Positions 9,083 through 18,365 of a DNA stretch of 64,000 nucleotides are shown piece by piece. The stretch covers positions 124,001-188,000 of the forward strand of contig NZ_QTUA01000001.1 of assembly GCF_003386865.1 (NCBI RefSeq), in the 5' to 3' direction. The number at the start of each line of letters is the position of its first letter. Position 1 is the stretch's first letter. This DNA is from Calidifontibacter indicus (lineage in GTDB: Bacteria > Actinomycetota > Actinomycetes > Actinomycetales > Dermatophilaceae). The notes under the pieces were generated by a model. That model saw only the letters and a list, made by a program, of their open reading frames with translations, had not been told where the DNA came from and did no database searches. A program made the translations under genes and the position numbers.

Positions 9083-9391
9083 ATGGGATCCGTGGTGTGG
9101 AAGGTGATCGCCGCCGTCGCAGGTGTCGCGGCGACGAAGGTCGCGTCGAAGGCGACGACGGCCGGCTGGCAGGCGGCCACCGGCAACCCGGCACCGGTCG
9201 GCAAGCACGACCCCAACTACAACGCCAAGCAGATCGCGGTCTTCACGCTCGTGTCGGCCGCCGTGGCGCAGGGTCTGCGTGCCCTCGCCGAGCGCAAGGC
9301 TGCCGACTACTACACCAAGTCGGCCGGCCACCCGCCGCAGGTCGTGGCCAAGGAGCGCGAGAAGGCGGTGGCGAAGGCCGCCAAGGCCTGA
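9083..9391 (+). CDS. DUF4235 small membrane-associated protein
   Basis: 102 residues, start ATG with AGGAGG 7 nt upstream. Residues 1-20 are a hydrophobic helix (WKVIAAVAGVAATKVA), and a second one lies around IAVFTLVSAAVAQGLRAL (residues 50-68); the tail is Lys/Ala-rich. This matches the DUF4235 family of actinobacterial two-helix membrane proteins of unknown role. Monocistronic, divergent from the thiamine operon and followed by a long hairpin. Confidence 0.75.
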   Translation: MGSVVWKVIAAVAGVAATKVASKATTAGWQAATGNPAPVGKHDPNYNAKQIAVFTLVSAAVAQGLRALAERKAADYYTKSAGHPPQVVAKEREKAVAKAAKA

Positions 9392-9453
9392 ACGCCGTCC
9401 GCCCGGTCGAAGGGCGCTCCTGCATCGGCGGGAGCGTCCTTCGCGCAAGCCGC

Positions 9454-9503
9454 CCCCAGTGAAAGATCGCTGCTGTCCTGACAACAGCAATCTTTCACTG
9501 GGG
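9454..9503. repeat. Long inverted repeat at convergent gene ends
   Basis: Arms at 9454-9476 and 9481-9503 are complementary at 21 of 23 positions around a 4-nt loop. It sits between the convergent ends of the DUF4235 gene and the Lrp gene, so a bidirectional terminator role is plausible. There is no T-run on either side. Part of the set of long palindromes described in the findings. Confidence 0.8.
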
Positions 9504-9529
9504 CCGCCCGGCGTCTGCGGGGAAGTCGC

Positions 9530-10054
9530 TCAGTCGGCCCAGCTGCGCCCGCGGCCGGGGATCTCGTCGAAGACCAGCCAGGTGCGGGTGCCGATGACGC
9601 CCGGGATCGCCTGGATGCGTTCGAGCACGAGGGTGCGCAACGCGGCGTTGTCGGGGGCGTGCACCTGCACCAGCACGTCGAACTCCGAACCCATGAGCGA
9701 GATCCGATCGAGGTACGCAAGCTCGGCCAGGGCCGCGCTCACGGCCCGCCAGGTGTTCTGCTCGATGTTGATCGCGACATAGGCGGTGGTGGTGAGGCCC
9801 GCGGTCGCCGGGTCGATCGAGATCGTGAACCCGGTGATCACCCCGCGTTCGCGCAGCCGCTCGATGCGGGCGTACGCGCCGGCTCGGCTCAGGTGCAGCC
9901 GCTCGGCGAGGGCGCGCACCGAGATGCGGGAGTCTTCGGCGAGGGCGGCGAGGATGCGTCGGTCGACCGCGTCGAGGTCGGCTGCCGAACGTCCAGCCGA
10001 CCCAGTCGTGGCAACCTCACCCCTGGACGATCTGCCCTCTGCCGCTGGATTCAT
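9530..10054 (-). CDS. Lrp/AsnC family regulator of the adjacent dehydrogenase operon
   Basis: 174 residues. After a 25-residue disordered leader comes an AsnC-type helix-turn-helix (LDAVDRRILAALAEDSRISV, then ALAERLHLSRAGAYARIERL), then an RAM ligand domain (TAYVAINIEQNTW to GTRTWLVFDEIPG). It is divergent from bkdABC, with 66 nt between starts. Lrp-type BkdR/PdhR proteins regulate such operons in response to amino acids; this role is inferred from position. Start is the ATG at 10054; a start near LDAVDRR is possible. Confidence 0.88.
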   Translation of the reverse strand: MNPAAEGRSSRGEVATTGSAGRSAADLDAVDRRILAALAEDSRISVRALAERLHLSRAGAYARIERLRERGVITGFTISIDPATAGLTTTAYVAINIEQNTWRAVSAALAELAYLDRISLMGSEFDVLVQVHAPDNAALRTLVLERIQAIPGVIGTRTWLVFDEIPGRGRSWAD

Positions 10055-10059
10055 GAACC

Positions 10060-10074
10060 GATTGTCCACCAATC
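10060..10074. promoter_or_regulatory. Possible operator in the lrp-bkd gap
   Basis: A short inverted repeat GATTG-N5-CAATC lies in the 66-bp gap between the divergent regulator and the E1 alpha gene. Such half-sites suit an Lrp-type dimer, but the arms are only 5 bp, so chance cannot be excluded. Confidence 0.3.
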
Positions 10075-10120
10075 TGCGACAAACTTGAGCCAATCGCCAC
10101 GACTGGAAGACGATGGTGTG

Positions 10121-11257
10121 ATGCGGGACACACTCCATGAGACGTCGGTCGAGGCGCTGCTGCCCTCGCCCCGCCCGGTGCAACTGCTCGATCCGACGGG
10201 TGCGCCGGTCGAGCAATCGGGCACCCGTCGCCCCTACGCGATGCCGTCGGCCGACCGACTGCAGGACGTCTGGCGGCACATGGTGCTCGGACGCCGGTTC
10301 GACCTGCAGGCGACCGCGCTCACCAAGCAGGGGCGGCTGGCCGTCTACCCCTCCTCGCGCGGTCAGGAAGCCTGCCAGGTGGGCGCGATCCGCAGCCTCA
10401 CCGCCCGCGACTGGGTGTTTCCGACCTACCGCGAGTCGATGGCCCTGGTCACCCGCGGCATCGACCCGGCCGAGGTGCTCGCCCTGCTGCGCGGCAGCGC
10501 GCACTGCGGCTACGACCCGTTGGCGCAGCGCACCGCGGCCCAGTGCACACCGCTGGCCACTCAGTTGGTGCATGCCGCCGGCACCGCCTACGGCCTGAAG
10601 CGGCGCGGCGAAGACTGCGTCGCGCTCGGATTCATCGGCGACGGCGCGACCAGCGAGGGCGACTTCCACGAAGCGCTCAACTTCGCCGCGGTGTTCGACG
10701 CGCCGGCGATCTTCTTCGTGCAGAACAACAAGTACGCGATCAGCGTGCCGCTGTCGAAGCAGACCAAGGCACCGTCGTTGGCCTACAAGGCAATTGGCTA
10801 CGGCGTGGCCTGCGAGCAGGTCGACGGCAACGACCCCGCCGCCGTCATGGCCGTGATGGACGCGGCGCTCGACCACTGCCGCTCGGGCCGCGGACCGTTC
10901 CTCATCGAGGCGCACACCTACCGCCTCGACGCGCACACCAACGCCGACGACGCGAGCCGCTACCGCTCCGGCGACGAGGTGACCGCGTGGCTCGAACGCG
11001 ACCCGATCGCCCGACTGGAGGCCTACCTGCGCGCGTCCGGCCTGCTCAACGACGACCAGGCGAACGCCGTGCGGCAGGAGGCCGAGGCGCTTGCCACCGA
11101 CCTGCGCGATCGGATGAACACCGACCCCGAGGTCGACCCGATGTCGTTGTTCGACAACGTTTTCGCGTCGCCCACACCGCAGGTCGCCGAGGCCCGCGCG
11201 ATGGTCGAGGCAGAGATGCATGCCGAGATGCAGGCAGCCGAAGAGGTGACCCGATGA
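10121..11257 (+). CDS. bkdA: 2-oxoacid dehydrogenase E1 component, alpha subunit (branched-chain type)
   Basis: 378 residues. The thiamine diphosphate motif runs from GDGATSEGDFHEALNFAA to FVQNNKYAIS (about residues 170-205), and the phosphorylation-loop-like region is RLDAHTNADDASRYR. It decarboxylates 2-oxoacids and, with E1 beta, loads the acyl group onto E2 lipoyl. The ATG at 10121 is chosen; a GTG one codon upstream is equally possible. The split E1 plus E2 and divergent Lrp regulator match BkdA of actinobacteria, where the complex degrades branched-chain amino acids and supplies branched acyl-CoA primers. A pyruvate dehydrogenase role cannot be excluded. Confidence 0.88.
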   Translation: MRDTLHETSVEALLPSPRPVQLLDPTGAPVEQSGTRRPYAMPSADRLQDVWRHMVLGRRFDLQATALTKQGRLAVYPSSRGQEACQVGAIRSLTARDWVFPTYRESMALVTRGIDPAEVLALLRGSAHCGYDPLAQRTAAQCTPLATQLVHAAGTAYGLKRRGEDCVALGFIGDGATSEGDFHEALNFAAVFDAPAIFFVQNNKYAISVPLSKQTKAPSLAYKAIGYGVACEQVDGNDPAAVMAVMDAALDHCRSGRGPFLIEAHTYRLDAHTNADDASRYRSGDEVTAWLERDPIARLEAYLRASGLLNDDQANAVRQEAEALATDLRDRMNTDPEVDPMSLFDNVFASPTPQVAEARAMVEAEMHAEMQAAEEVTR

Positions 11258-12306
11258 CCACGATCGACGCTCCCGCGCCCGCGGTGGCCGGCCCCACCAC
11301 CCTCACCTTCGCGAAGGCGATCAACCAGGCACTGCGCGATGCGATGACCGCCGACGACGACGTGCTCGTCTTCGGCGAAGACGTCGGCACCCTCGGCGGT
11401 GTCTTCCGCGTCACCGACGGCCTCACCCGCGACTTCGGCGAAGACCGCTGCTTCGACACCCCGCTGGCCGAGTCGGGCATCGTCGGCTTTGCGATCGGGC
11501 TCTGCTACACCGGTTTTCGGCCGGTGGTCGAGATGCAGTTCGACGCGTTCGCCTACCCGGCGTTCGAGCAGATCGCCTCGCACGTCGCGAAGATGCACAA
11601 CCGCACCGGCGGCAAGGTGACGCTGCCGATGGTCATCCGGGTGCCCTACGCCGGCGGCATCGGCGGAGTGGAGCACCACTGCGACTCCAGCGAGGGCTAC
11701 TACGCCCACACGCCCGGCCTGAAGGTCTACACGCCCGCCACCCCGCAGGACGCCTACTGGATGCTGCGCGAGGCGATCGCCGACCCCGACCCGGTGATCT
11801 TCATGGAGCCGAAGGCCCTCTACTGGAGCAAGGCCGAGGTCGACACCTCCAGCCCGGTCGAGCCGGTCGGCCGGGCGGCCGTCCGTCGCCCCGGCAAGGA
11901 GGTCACGCTCATCAGCTACGGACCGTCGGTTCCGTTGGCGCTCAAGGCCGCCGACGCGGCCGAGCAGGAGGGCTGGGACGTCGAGGTGATCGACCTGCGC
12001 AGCATCGTGCCGCTCGACGACGAGACCGTGCTGGCATCGGTGCGGCGCACCGGACGCTGCGTGGTCGTGAGCGAGGCCCAGGGGTTCGCCGGGGTGGCCG
12101 GCGAGCTCGCCTCGCGCATCTCCGAGCGCTGCTTCCACTCGCTCGAGGCACCCGTGTTGCGGGTGAGCGGCCTGCCGACGCCCTACCCGGCGCCGATGCT
12201 CGAGCACACCTACCTGCCCGGCGTCGACCGCATCCTCGACGCCATCGACCGGCTGCAGTTCGACGACCAGCCCGATACGACGTTCAGCGAGGGCGCCCGT
12301 GGCTGA
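11254..12306 (+). CDS. bkdB: 2-oxoacid dehydrogenase E1 component, beta subunit
   Basis: 350 residues, ATG overlapping the E1 alpha stop by 4 nt. Visible family blocks: FAKAINQALRDAM, GEDVGTLGGVFRVT, FDTPLAESGIVGFAIG, MQFDAFAYPAFEQI and the C-terminal transketolase domain (VTLISYG, LRSIVPLDDETVLASVRRTG, ERCFHSLEAPVLRVSG). It pairs with E1 alpha in a heterotetramer. The stop codon overlaps a GTGGCTGA string that looks like a relic of an earlier E2 start. Confidence 0.9.
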   Translation: MTTIDAPAPAVAGPTTLTFAKAINQALRDAMTADDDVLVFGEDVGTLGGVFRVTDGLTRDFGEDRCFDTPLAESGIVGFAIGLCYTGFRPVVEMQFDAFAYPAFEQIASHVAKMHNRTGGKVTLPMVIRVPYAGGIGGVEHHCDSSEGYYAHTPGLKVYTPATPQDAYWMLREAIADPDPVIFMEPKALYWSKAEVDTSSPVEPVGRAAVRRPGKEVTLISYGPSVPLALKAADAAEQEGWDVEVIDLRSIVPLDDETVLASVRRTGRCVVVSEAQGFAGVAGELASRISERCFHSLEAPVLRVSGLPTPYPAPMLEHTYLPGVDRILDAIDRLQFDDQPDTTFSEGARG

Positions 12307-12406
12307 GTTTGTCTTCACCCTCCCCGCCCTTGGTCCCACGAAGTTCTCCGCTCGTTCCTCGCTCCGATACGTCGCGGGGACCCCGAAGGCAGTGTGCTGT
12401 GGCTGA
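12299..12406 (+). pseudogene. Truncated duplicate of the E2 gene start
   Basis: A GTG overlapping the E1 beta stop opens a 35-codon frame that begins VAEFVFTLPALG, closely resembling the real E2 start VAERIFNLPDLGEGL 100 bp downstream. After 12 codons the similarity stops and about 65 bp of unrelated sequence follows; the frame terminates in the TGA inside the second GTGGCTGA. The two starts are 100 bp apart and out of frame, so the first cannot give a working E2. Confidence 0.6.
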
Positions 12407-13712
12407 ACGCATCTTCAACCTTCCCGATCTCGGCGAGGGCCTGACCGAGGCCGAGATCGTCGAGTGGCTGGTCGACGACCGCGCCGACGTGAGCATCGAC
12501 CAGAACGTCGTGGTCGTCGAAACCGCCAAGGCCACCGTCGAGGTGCCGATCCCCTACGCCGGCACCGTCGCCACCCGGCACGGTGCGCCCGGCGACACCG
12601 TTGCGGTCGGCGCACCCCTGATCACCGTGTCGAGCGGTGCACCGGCAATTTCCGGCGCGCCTGCCGACTCCGGCGCGCCGGCCGACGAAGGCTCGGGCGC
12701 CGTGCTCATCGGCTACGGCACCGGACACGGCCAGCAAACCCGCCGCCGACGAGGTTCCCGTCGACCAGCCGTCCCCACGATGGCAGCGCCGATGGAGGCG
12801 CCAGTGGAGGCGCCAGTGGCTGTTGCCGAAGCCGTTGCACCGCAGGTGATCTCACCGATCGTGCGGCGCCTCGCCCGAGACCACGGGCTCGACCTGCACC
12901 ACCTGCGACCGGCGACGGGCGCGGTGCTGCGGCGCAGCGACATCGAGGCGGCCATCGCCCGATCGGCGCCCGCTGCGACGGCGCCTGCGTCCGACGCAAC
13001 CACTGCGGCAACCACCGCAGCGACCACCCCGGCACTCGCCGACGAGCGCATCCCGCTCACCGGCGTCCGGAAGGTCATTGCCGACAAGCTCGCCACCTCG
13101 CGCCGCGAGATCCCCGATGCCACCACGTGGGTCGATGTCGACGCCACCGACTTCATGACCGTGCGCGACCAACTGCGCGATCACGGTGTCGGCCAGCTCG
13201 GCCTGCTCGGGCGCATCTGCGTGGCCGGTCTGCGCACGTTCCCCGAGCTCAACGCGTCGGTCGAGGGCGAGGAGATCGTGCGGCACGGCGGCATCAACCT
13301 CGGGTTCGCCGCGCAGTCACCGCGCGGTCTGGTGGTGCCGGTCGTCAAGGACGCCCACACCATGTCCGCCCGCCGACTGACGGACGCGATGGCCGACCTC
13401 ACCGCGCGGGCTCGCTCCGGTGAGCTCTCACCCGCGGAGCTCACCGGCGGCACCTTTACGCTCAACAACTACGGCGTGTTCGGGGTCGACGGGTCGACGC
13501 CGATCCTCAACCACCCCGAGGCGGCGATGCTCGGCGTCGGACGCATCATCGACCGTCCGTGGGTCGTCGACGGGCAGTTGGCGGTGCGAAAGGTGACCCA
13601 GCTCGGGTTCACCTTCGACCACCGCGTGTGCGACGGCGGGTCGGCCGGCGGGTTCCTGCGGTTCGTCGCCGACGCGGTGGAACAGCCGGTGCGACTGCTC
13701 GCCGAATGGTGA
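12399..13712 (+). CDS. bkdC: 2-oxoacid dehydrogenase E2, dihydrolipoyl acyltransferase
   Basis: 437 residues from GTG (VAERIFNLPDLGEGL). Order: one lipoyl domain with the lipoylated lysine in VVETAKATVEVP (about residues 40-51), an Ala/Pro/Gly linker, a peripheral-subunit-binding domain (ISPIVRRLARDHGLDLHHL), a second Ala/Thr linker and a catalytic acyltransferase domain ending FDHRVCDGGSAGGFLRFV, with catalytic His and Asp present (Cys replaces the common Val). It transfers the acyl group from lipoyl to CoA. No E3 gene is nearby, so the complex would use a dihydrolipoamide dehydrogenase encoded elsewhere. Upstream in-frame ATG-like starts encode unrelated sequence. Confidence 0.9.
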   Translation: MAERIFNLPDLGEGLTEAEIVEWLVDDRADVSIDQNVVVVETAKATVEVPIPYAGTVATRHGAPGDTVAVGAPLITVSSGAPAISGAPADSGAPADEGSGAVLIGYGTGHGQQTRRRRGSRRPAVPTMAAPMEAPVEAPVAVAEAVAPQVISPIVRRLARDHGLDLHHLRPATGAVLRRSDIEAAIARSAPAATAPASDATTAATTAATTPALADERIPLTGVRKVIADKLATSRREIPDATTWVDVDATDFMTVRDQLRDHGVGQLGLLGRICVAGLRTFPELNASVEGEEIVRHGGINLGFAAQSPRGLVVPVVKDAHTMSARRLTDAMADLTARARSGELSPAELTGGTFTLNNYGVFGVDGSTPILNHPEAAMLGVGRIIDRPWVVDGQLAVRKVTQLGFTFDHRVCDGGSAGGFLRFVADAVEQPVRLLAEW

Positions 13713-13792
13713 GCCACCGAACCGCACCGACCGGCCACGGCTGCGTAGGATCGCCGATGGGAATCCACGCATCCGTCCGGAGGGAACAGACA

Positions 13793-14095
13793 ATGACCAG
13801 CCGAGTCCGTCGCGGCGCCGCCGCCGCACTGACCAGCGCCCTGCTCATCGGGGGTGTCACCGCCTGCAGCAGCGAGGCTGCGGTGAAGAAGTCCGACGTC
13901 GAGAAGCAGATTGAGTCGCGGATCTCCAGCAGCGGCACCAACATCAAGGACGTCAAGTGCGACGACAACCTCAAGGCCAAGAAGGGCGCGACCACCGACT
14001 GCGAGGCGAAGGTGGACGGCACCACGCAGAAATTCAAGGCCACGGTCACCTCAGTGGACGGTAAGACCGTGCACTACTCAATCAGCAAGGGCTGA
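13793..14095 (+). CDS. DUF4333 lipoprotein
   Basis: 100 residues; ATG with GGAGGG upstream. The signal peptide ends in the lipobox VTAC (Cys about residue 23), followed by a single DUF4333-type domain: KKSDVEKQIESRI, a Cys pair (VKCDDNLKAKKGATTDC) likely forming a disulphide, and KVDGTTQKFKATVTSVDG. Function unknown; the family consists of secreted or anchored actinobacterial proteins. It converges with hutI. Confidence 0.8.
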   Translation: MTSRVRRGAAAALTSALLIGGVTACSSEAAVKKSDVEKQIESRISSSGTNIKDVKCDDNLKAKKGATTDCEAKVDGTTQKFKATVTSVDGKTVHYSISKG

Positions 14096-14113
14096 GCCGG
14101 GGCTACTTGTTCA

Positions 14114-14162
14114 CGACTGCACTGGTTGTGGCCAGTGCGCTCGTGGACAACCAGTGCAGTCG
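14114..14162. terminator. Perfect 16-bp inverted repeat between convergent genes
   Basis: Arms 14114-14129 and 14147-14162 are perfectly complementary around a 17-nt loop, between the DUF4333 gene and the hutI stop (14164). Position suits a two-way terminator; no T-run is seen. Counted among the long palindromes in the findings. Confidence 0.7.
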
Positions 14163-14163
14163 G

Positions 14164-15315
14164 TCAGAGCGCCGACGCGATCGGCACCCCCGGGCGGTAG
14201 GCCAGGTGCAGGTAGCTCGGCGCGTCGAGCACCGCGAGGTCGGCCCGGGCGCCCACGCGAACGACCCCGATATCGCTGCGCTGCAACGACTTCGCGGCGC
14301 CCCGGGTCGCGGCCCAGACCGCCTCGGCCGGAGTCAGGCGCATTTCGCGGACGGCGAGTGCGATGACGAACGGGATCGAGTTGGAGTAGCAGGTGCCCGG
14401 GTTGCAGTCGCTGGCCAGCGCCACCGTGGCTCCGGCGTCGATGAGGTCGCGCGCCCGCGGGTAGGGCATGCGGGTGGAGAACTCCACGCCCGGCAGCACC
14501 GTGGCCACGGTGTCGCTCCCGGCCACCGCCTCGACGTCGTCGTCGGACAGGAAGGTGCAGTGATCGACGCTCGCCGCGCCGAGCTCGACCGCGAGCTGCA
14601 CGCCGGGGCCGGGTCCGAGCTGGTTGCCGTGCACCCGCAGGCCGAGACCCTTCGCGGCACCGGCCTCGAGCACCCGCCGCGACTCCTCGCCGGTGAACGC
14701 GTAGGTGCTGTTCGGTTCGCAGAACACGTCGATCCACTTCGCGTGCGGGGCGCACGCCTCGAGCATCTCGCCGGCGACCAGGTCGACGTACGCCGCACGA
14801 TCCTCGCGCGCCTCCGGCGGCACCACGTGGGCGCCGAGGAAGGTGGTTTCGTCGGTGAATTCCTTTGCGATGCGCAGAGATCGGGCTTCATGCTCGACGT
14901 TGAGCCCGTAACCCGACTTGATCTCCCACGAGGTCGTGCCCTGCGCGCGCATCTGCTCCAGCCGGGCGCCGATCAGTGAGCGCAACTCCTCGTCACTCGC
15001 GCCGCGAGTGGCCGCCATCGATACCGCGATGCCACCGCCGTCGTAGGGCTCGCCGGTCATCCGCGCGGTGAACTCCGCGCTGCGGTCGCCGGCGAAGACG
15101 AGGTGGGTGTGCGAGTCGACGAAGCCGGGCAGCACGGCGCGCCCGCCCAGGTCGCGGCGCTCATCGGCGTCGGGCGCCTGCGCGGCCGCGCCGACCCAGC
15201 GGATCTGTTCGCCGTCGACGACGACCGCGGCGTCGTGCACGATGCCGAGTTCGCCCTCACGCTCGTCGTCACAGGTGACGAGTTCGGCGATGCCGGTGAT
15301 CAGGGTGGTGCTCAC
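14164..15315 (-). CDS. hutI: Imidazolonepropionase
   Basis: 383 residues from GTG with GGGAGGA upstream; the GTGA overlaps the hutF stop. Amidohydrolase features: [17 protein letters not shown] (metal histidines), [60 protein letters not shown]. It hydrolyses 4-imidazolone-5-propanoate to N-formimidoyl-glutamate, the third step of histidine breakdown. Last gene of the hut transcript. Confidence 0.93.
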   Translation of the reverse strand: MSTTLITGIAELVTCDDEREGELGIVHDAAVVVDGEQIRWVGAAAQAPDADERRDLGGRAVLPGFVDSHTHLVFAGDRSAEFTARMTGEPYDGGGIAVSMAATRGASDEELRSLIGARLEQMRAQGTTSWEIKSGYGLNVEHEARSLRIAKEFTDETTFLGAHVVPPEAREDRAAYVDLVAGEMLEACAPHAKWIDVFCEPNSTYAFTGEESRRVLEAGAAKGLGLRVHGNQLGPGPGVQLAVELGAASVDHCTFLSDDDVEAVAGSDTVATVLPGVEFSTRMPYPRARDLIDAGATVALASDCNPGTCYSNSIPFVIALAVREMRLTPAEAVWAATRGAAKSLQRSDIGVVRVGARADLAVLDAPSYLHLAYRPGVPIASAL

Positions 15316-16655
15316 TTGTCCTCCCACAGGGGTGCGATGGCTTCGGTCAACAGGGCGCCGATGTCGCCGAGACGATGCAGCCCTTCGGAGACGATCGTCT
15401 CGCCTGCGCGCACCACCGTGTGCACGTCGGCGGCCGTGGCGCTCAACATGATCTGCGCCGGGTCGGACCCGGCAGTGCGCACCGAGTCGAGACCGACGGT
15501 GACGAAGTCGGCGCGCAGACCCGCTTCCAGGCGTCCGGTGTCGGCCCAGCCGATGCCGGCGTGCTCGGTCGCCATGCCGAGCAGTTGCGCCGGGGTGAAC
15601 CGGCCGCGCTCGTTCGTCACCAGGCGTTCGTGCATCTCGACCGCGCGGGCGTCCTCGATGAGATCGATCACGGCGTGCTGGTCGCTGCCGAGCGAGATGC
15701 GGACGCCGTTGTCGCGCAGCGCTTTCGCCGGCCCGATGCCGTCGGCGAGGTCGCGCTCGGTGGTCGGGCAGAAGCTCGCCCACGCACCGGCGTCGCCGAG
15801 CAGACGGATGTCGTCGTCGGTCAGGTGCGTGGCGTGCACCGCCGACAGGTTGCCGTCGAGCAGTCCGGCATCGGCGAGCAGGCGCACCGGGGTGCGTCCG
15901 TAGAAGTCGAGGCAGGCTTGGTTCTCGGCCGGTTGCTCGCTCACGTGCACGTGCAACGGGTCGATCGAGAACGGCGCGTCGCAGACCTGCCGAGCCACCG
16001 CCGACGCCTCCTTGAGTTGCTCGAAGGGCACAGCGCGCACCGAGTGCATCGCCGTGCCCACCCGGAACCCGTCGGTGTGGTGCAGGTCGGCCACCCGCTT
16101 GCCCCACGCCGCCACGTCGCCGTCGCCGAATCGCAGCTGCTCGTCGTTCAGCGGGGTGTGTCCGTCCTTGCCGAGTCCGCCGGCGAGGTAGCAGGTGTCG
16201 AGCAGCGTGATGCCGATGCCGGCCTCCGCGGCGGCCTGCTGCAGCGCCTTGCCCATCTCGTTCGGGTCGGCGTACGGCGTGCCACCGGGCTGGTGGTGCA
16301 CGTAGTGGAACTCCCCGACGGTGGTGATGCCGGCCAGTGCCATCTCGGCGTACGTCGCCCGGGCGAGGGCGAGGTAGTTGTCCGGGTTCAGTTGCGCCGC
16401 AACGTGATACATCCGCTCGCGCCAGGTCCAGAAGGTGCCGCCGTTGTCATGCGTGCGGCCGCGGAGCGCGCGGTGGAAGGCGTGGCTGTGGGTGTTGGCG
16501 AAGCCGGGCATCGTGACGCCGCGCAGGATCGAGTCGCCGTCCTGGCGATCGCCCTGGCCGACCAGCGCGAAACGACCGGTGTCGTCGACGGTCAACCGGA
16601 CGCCGGCGACCAGGCCGCCGGGCAGGATGGCGTACTCGCACCAGAACCTGCTCAT
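15312..16655 (-). CDS. hutF: Formimidoylglutamate deiminase
   Basis: 447 residues. Amidohydrolase with [18 protein letters not shown] (metal ligands), [26 protein letters not shown] and [12 protein letters not shown]. HutF converts formimidoylglutamate to N-formylglutamate plus ammonia, marking the two-step (deiminase) branch of the pathway rather than the HutG/FTCD routes. It overlaps the upstream amidohydrolase and downstream hutI by 4 nt each. Confidence 0.92.
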   Translation of the reverse strand: MSRFWCEYAILPGGLVAGVRLTVDDTGRFALVGQGDRQDGDSILRGVTMPGFANTHSHAFHRALRGRTHDNGGTFWTWRERMYHVAAQLNPDNYLALARATYAEMALAGITTVGEFHYVHHQPGGTPYADPNEMGKALQQAAAEAGIGITLLDTCYLAGGLGKDGHTPLNDEQLRFGDGDVAAWGKRVADLHHTDGFRVGTAMHSVRAVPFEQLKEASAVARQVCDAPFSIDPLHVHVSEQPAENQACLDFYGRTPVRLLADAGLLDGNLSAVHATHLTDDDIRLLGDAGAWASFCPTTERDLADGIGPAKALRDNGVRISLGSDQHAVIDLIEDARAVEMHERLVTNERGRFTPAQLLGMATEHAGIGWADTGRLEAGLRADFVTVGLDSVRTAGSDPAQIMLSATAADVHTVVRAGETIVSEGLHRLGDIGALLTEAIAPLWEDK

Positions 16656-17869
16656 CGCGACCCTCCTGCCAGGTCGCGCACGACCGCGGTGAGGGCCTCG
16701 ACACCGGCATGGCAGTCGTCGGCCTCCGCGAACTCCTCGGGGGTGTGCGACGAGCCGGTCGGGTTGCGCACGAACAGCATCGTCGTCGGCACGCCCGCAT
16801 TGGCCAGGATGCCCGCGTCGTGGCCGGCGCCGGTGCCGAGCATCGGGGTGTCGGGGCCGAGCACGTCGCGCACGCGCAGCGTGAGCGCCTCGTCGAAGCG
16901 GGTCGTGGGCGTCCACGACTCCTCGCGCAGGGCGTCCGGGAAGAGGCCCTCGAGGTCTTCGATGACCCCGAGCACGAGCGACTCGTCGGACGAGCGCGCG
17001 TCGAGCCAGGCCGTGACGTGCGACGGGATCGCGTTGACCCCACCCGGCACCACGTCGAGCTTGCCGACCGTTGCGACACAACGCTGTTCACCGTCGCGCC
17101 GGGCTGCCGCCTCGCGGGCCGCGAGTGCGAACCGAGCCGCGTCGAGCATTGCGTCCGACCGATCGGCGAGGGCGGTGGTGCCCGCGTGGTCGGCGCGCCC
17201 GGCGAAGTCGGCCCGCCACCGTCCGTGCGGCCAGATGTCGGTGCCGACGGCGACCGCCGAGGTCGCCGGGTCCATCAGCGCGAGCGCCTTGCCCTGCTCG
17301 ACGTGCAGTTCGACGAACGCCCCGATGCGGCGTAGCGTCTGCGGGTCGGCGCCGATGTCGGTGGAGCGGCCCGCCTTCTCCAACGCCTGCGCCATCGTCA
17401 CCCCGTCGGCGTCGGTGAGGCCGAGCGCGCGCTCGGCGGTCATGGCCCCGCTGATCACCCGCGAACCCGCACAGGCCACGCCGAACCGCGCACCCTCCTC
17501 GTCGCCGAAGTTCACGACACCGATCGGCGTGCTCGGATGAAAGCCGCTGTCCTGCAACGCCTTCACCGTGGCGAGCGCGGACACGACGCCGAGCGGACCG
17601 TCGTACGCACCGCCGTCCGGCACCGAGTCGAGGTGCGACCCGATGACCACACCCGGGGTCTCGTCGGAGTTGCCCCACCAGGCCCACTGGTTTCCCATCC
17701 GGTCGAGCGTGAGGTCGAGCCCGAGCGCCGCGCACTCGCCGGCGAACCACTCGCGCAGGGTGTGGTCCTCACGCGTCCAGGCGAACCGGCGGTAGCCCCC
17801 GGACCCGCCGTCACGGCCGACCGGGAGCAGTTCGGCCCACCGGGTGTCGAAATAGTCGGACTCGGTCAT
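16652..17869 (-). CDS. M20-family amidohydrolase (allantoate/N-carbamoyl amino acid hydrolase-like), probable N-formylglutamate step
   Basis: 405 residues from an ATG with GGAG 6 nt upstream; an ATG 12 nt earlier lacks a site. Motifs: VIGSHLDSVPDGGAYDGPLGV (first metal block, quoted loosely), NFGDEEGARFG, ELHVEQGKAL, AGRADHAGTT, MLGTGAGHDAGILA. These place it in the AllC/hydantoinase-carbamoylase family of two-metal hydrolases. Its overlap with hutF and the absence of a HutG-type deformylase suggest it removes the formyl group from N-formylglutamate; this substrate is inferred from context only. Confidence 0.83.
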   Translation of the reverse strand: MTESDYFDTRWAELLPVGRDGGSGGYRRFAWTREDHTLREWFAGECAALGLDLTLDRMGNQWAWWGNSDETPGVVIGSHLDSVPDGGAYDGPLGVVSALATVKALQDSGFHPSTPIGVVNFGDEEGARFGVACAGSRVISGAMTAERALGLTDADGVTMAQALEKAGRSTDIGADPQTLRRIGAFVELHVEQGKALALMDPATSAVAVGTDIWPHGRWRADFAGRADHAGTTALADRSDAMLDAARFALAAREAAARRDGEQRCVATVGKLDVVPGGVNAIPSHVTAWLDARSSDESLVLGVIEDLEGLFPDALREESWTPTTRFDEALTLRVRDVLGPDTPMLGTGAGHDAGILANAGVPTTMLFVRNPTGSSHTPEEFAEADDCHAGVEALTAVVRDLAGGSR

Positions 17870-17883
17870 CGGTTGCTCCATTC

Positions 17884-18351
17884 ATGGTTGAGCAGGTCAC
17901 GACAGCGGCGATCGAAGCGGTGCAGGCGGCGGGCATCGCCCACGAGGTCACCCGGGACGGCAAGGTGTCGAGCCTGGAGGAGGCGGCAGCGGCCCGCGGC
18001 ATCGAGCCGCGCGACCTCATCAAGACGCTGGTGGTGCGGGTGAGCGACGACCAGTACGTCTTCGTGCTCGTGCCGGGCGACCGGCAGTTCGCCTGGCCGA
18101 AGGTGCGGGCGCTGCTCGGCACCAACCGGCTCTCGATGCCCGACGCCGCGACCGCTCGCGAGGTCACCGGCTACGAGCGCGGCACGATCACCCCGTTCGG
18201 GTCGCAGCGTGCGCTGCCGGTCTACGCCGACGAGCACCTGCGCGGCCGCCGCATCTCGCTCGGTGGGGGCGCCCACGGCGTCGGCCTGACGGTCGGCGGC
18301 GACGACGTCATCGCACACTTCGACGCCACCGTCGCCGACCTGTCGGAGTAA
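17884..18351 (+). CDS. ybaK: YbaK/EbsC-type aminoacyl-tRNA deacylase
   Basis: 155 residues: AGIAHEVTRDGK, a conserved Lys in DLIKTLVVRV, PGDRQFAWPKVRALLG, EVTGYERGTITPFG, and RRISLGGGAHGVGLTVGGDD. The family hydrolyses mischarged tRNAs such as Cys-tRNA(Pro). It is divergent from the amidohydrolase (14 nt between starts) and runs tail-to-tail into the permease gene, so it interrupts the hut operon. Nothing ties it to histidine metabolism. Confidence 0.88.
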   Translation: MVEQVTTAAIEAVQAAGIAHEVTRDGKVSSLEEAAAARGIEPRDLIKTLVVRVSDDQYVFVLVPGDRQFAWPKVRALLGTNRLSMPDAATAREVTGYERGTITPFGSQRALPVYADEHLRGRRISLGGGAHGVGLTVGGDDVIAHFDATVADLSE

Positions 18352-18365
18352 CTGCTGCACCCACG

